NCBI RefSeq assembly: GCF_050624435.1
Contig: NC_134537.1
Span: forward strand, 18,162,584-18,226,583
Direction of reading: 5' to 3'
DNA from: Tenrec ecaudatus
Taxonomy: Eukaryota; Chordata; Mammalia; Afrosoricida; Tenrecidae
Length of the DNA: 64,000 nucleotides
Part shown: positions 62,566-64,000 of the stretch, piece after piece
How the letters are laid out: each line of letters begins with the position of its first letter
Numbering within the stretch: the stretch's first letter is position 1
Notes under the pieces: generated by a model
Seen by the model: the letters and a program-made list of their open reading frames with translations, nothing else
Databases searched by the model: none
What the model was told of the DNA's origin: nothing
Program-made: the position numbers and the translations under genes

Positions 62566-63680
62566 AACCCCCAAACCATTTTATTGGGAGCTAGTACAGA
62601 TATCCTACTGCTCCGGAGTTCAATCACATCCAGCAGTAGTGTACCATGGCGACCACAATCAGTTTCAAAACATTCTGTTCCTTCCTGAACTCCTTGCCAT
62701 CTGCTCCCTTTTACCTTCCCCCTCCCCCTCCACTGTGCACCCCACCCCTCCGAAACCCTTATTCTATTTCCTGTCTCTATAGGTTCATCAATCCTGGGTT
62801 TCATATATTGAAAAACGTTTAACAAAAATTCAAGAGGTCAACTTCCCCCTCTTCCACCAGTGACATAATACATCAGAGATGAACCCCAATATGAACAAAC
62901 AAAAACCAACAAACTCAGAAAATGTTGAAAGTCAGATCAGGCCCAAAGTGCATCAGACGGGGGAACAACTGACAAGGTTTTAACCATTGAGGTCAGGTTT
63001 ATTGTTTTGATCTTCTACAGCAGTGGTTCTCAACCTTAGTGCTGCGACCCTTTCACACAGTTCCTCATGTGGTGGTGACCCCCAACCATCAAATTACTTT
63101 CGATGCTACTTCATAACTGTAATTTTGCTACTGTGATGAATCAGGAGACCCGCGTGAAAGGGTCGCTCGACCCCCAAAGTGGTCGTGACCCAAAGGTTGA
63201 GAACCGCTGTACTCTGGAATCATTTCTCTCATGCACTCTGTTTGAGAACCAGTTTGTTCCCATCCCTCCATTATAGGTAGAGGGAAATCACCGGAGGCTT
63301 ATACCCTGTGTGGATCCCACATGTGCATCTTGGACGCCCACTGCCACCCACAACTTTCTGCAACCCAGAATCTCACAGGTTAGGCTCTGATACTAGTCCC
63401 TCCTCCAGCTTTGGATCATATGCTTTACAATCCTTTAGTCACTGATATTAGGGTGCTTCTTCCATGTGGACTTCGTTGACTTCTCACTTAGATGGCTGCT
63501 TGTTTGGAAACAAGTCTTTAAGACTCCAGATGCTATTTTATCTGATAGCTGGGTACCCTCTAATTTTTTTTCACCACATTTTGCTATAGCACCCATATCT
63601 TTTGCATTCCCTTTCCGAAGGTGAATACCTGATAGGACCATAATATAAGAGCCCATTGATCTAAAATTAGAGGTAAGGTT
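62566..63680 (-). mobile_element. Retroposon of the second subfamily, long copy
   Basis: 'aaaccattttattgggagctag', 'gagttcaatcacatccagcag', 'cgaccacaatcagtttcaaaac', then 'cttccatgtggacttcgttgac', 'ttctcacttagatggctgcttg', 'taagactccagatgctat' and 'tgatagctgggtacc'. The distal part clearly aligns with the dominant young family (cttccatgtgggctttgttgc ... tagccgggcacc), proving that the two subfamilies share one ancestor. SPIN copy 2 is inside at 63021-63209. The right limit is uncertain. Confidence 0.75.
63021..63209 (-). mobile_element. SPIN-type hAT MITE, copy 2, nested in a retroposon
   Basis: Ends CAGTGGTTCTCAACCTTAG and ...AGGTTGAGAACCGCTG. The interior 'cgaccctttcacacagttcctcatg', 'gtggtgacccccaaccatc', 'cataactgtaattttgctac' and 'gaaagggtcgctcgacccccaaag' follows the SPIN consensus in antisense. 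Length is similar to copy 1 (189 versus 199 bp). Confidence 0.85.
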
Positions 63681-64000
63681 TAGTGGGAGCCCATTCCTGG
63701 ATCTCTATTTTTTTTTATCTCCCTTTGGCTCCTTTCAGAGACGTCCTTGTTAATTTATGGTAGAGAGTCCTATTGATCATCTCCCTGGGGCATAAAGATC
63801 TTCTGTTAATATTGTCATTGATTAGCCTCTGGTGCTATTTTTGGGGACTGATTTCTTGTACCTATTCTGATTTACCTACACATTCAACTCAAGGCCATCC
63901 TTAGAAACAGATTTTGTCTGTAAACTGGGGACTACCTTGGTGATTGTCTTTGTGCATCAGAGTCCAGTTTAGTCTCGGAAAAAACAAACATTTTACATCT
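63681..64000. other. Unannotated end of window
   Basis: It may still belong to the preceding retroposon; no independent feature recognised. Confidence 0.35.

Overview
This window looks like mammalian intergenic or intronic DNA from an afrotherian, most likely a tenrec such as Echinops telfairi. I found no intact protein-coding gene, no functional RNA gene, no CRISPR array and no bacterial feature. Three repeat signatures point to the organism. The first is dozens of AfroSINE copies, a tRNA-derived SINE of Afrotheria that appears on the + strand either as 'actgccatcgagtcgattctgactc' or as its complement 'gagccctggtggcgtagtgg'. The second is several pieces of a BovB/RTE LINE whose reverse transcriptase ORF is still readable. 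The third is two short hAT elements with the SPIN ('Space Invader') ends CAG(C/T)GGTTCTCAACC; among Afrotheria, SPIN is reported from tenrec.

The commonest young repeat is a retroposon seen only as 5'-truncated 3' ends, probably an L1 3'-UTR. It ends with a polyadenylation signal (caataaaatgatt) and carries an upstream G-rich purine tract. About 16 copies run from about 100 bp to 1.85 kb, many with clean target-site duplications (TSDs). Older layers are L1M 3' ends, an L1 ORF2 fossil, L2, MIR, MER5-type hAT, MLT1 (MaLR) LTRs, retroviral solo-LTR-like units and a Tc1/mariner transposase fossil.

Layout. 0-5 kb: old L1, a young retroposon, a solo LTR with a 5-bp TSD. 4.8-5.5 kb: a hAT element carrying a nested piggyBac-like MITE. 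6.7-9 kb: AfroSINE split by a retroposon, an unnamed ~480-bp repeat, BovB 5' end. 9-13 kb: low-complexity DNA, LTR-like DNA, microsatellites. 13.1-13.6 kb: SNRPE processed pseudogene. 14.9-16.8 kb: the longest young retroposon. 18.7 kb: first SPIN. 20-24 kb: BovB, LTR, MER5. 24-27 kb: BovB end, L1 ORF2 fossil split by a tRNA-Gly-like SINE, L2. 27.2-27.7 kb: chimeric CHCHD3-derived retrocopy. 27.8-28.9 kb: mariner transposase fossil. 29-36 kb: MLT1, hAT inside AfroSINE, BovB ORF2 with a nested retroposon, BovB 5' half split by AfroSINE. 36.6-39 kb: LTR and two opposed BovB pieces. 39.4-45 kb: AfroSINEs, two of them split by retroposons, and an MLT1 split by a hAT. 45.8-47.6 kb: retroposon with a nested copy of itself. 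48 kb: L1M 3' end and a U2 snRNA fragment. 49.1-52.2 kb: the longest stretch without recognised repeats, a possible regulatory block. 52-64 kb: AfroSINEs, MIRs, more retroposons, BovB, and an older retroposon hosting the second SPIN.

There is no gene network to describe. The informative content is the nesting order of elements. It gives a relative chronology and shows one AfroSINE position used repeatedly as a retroposon landing site.
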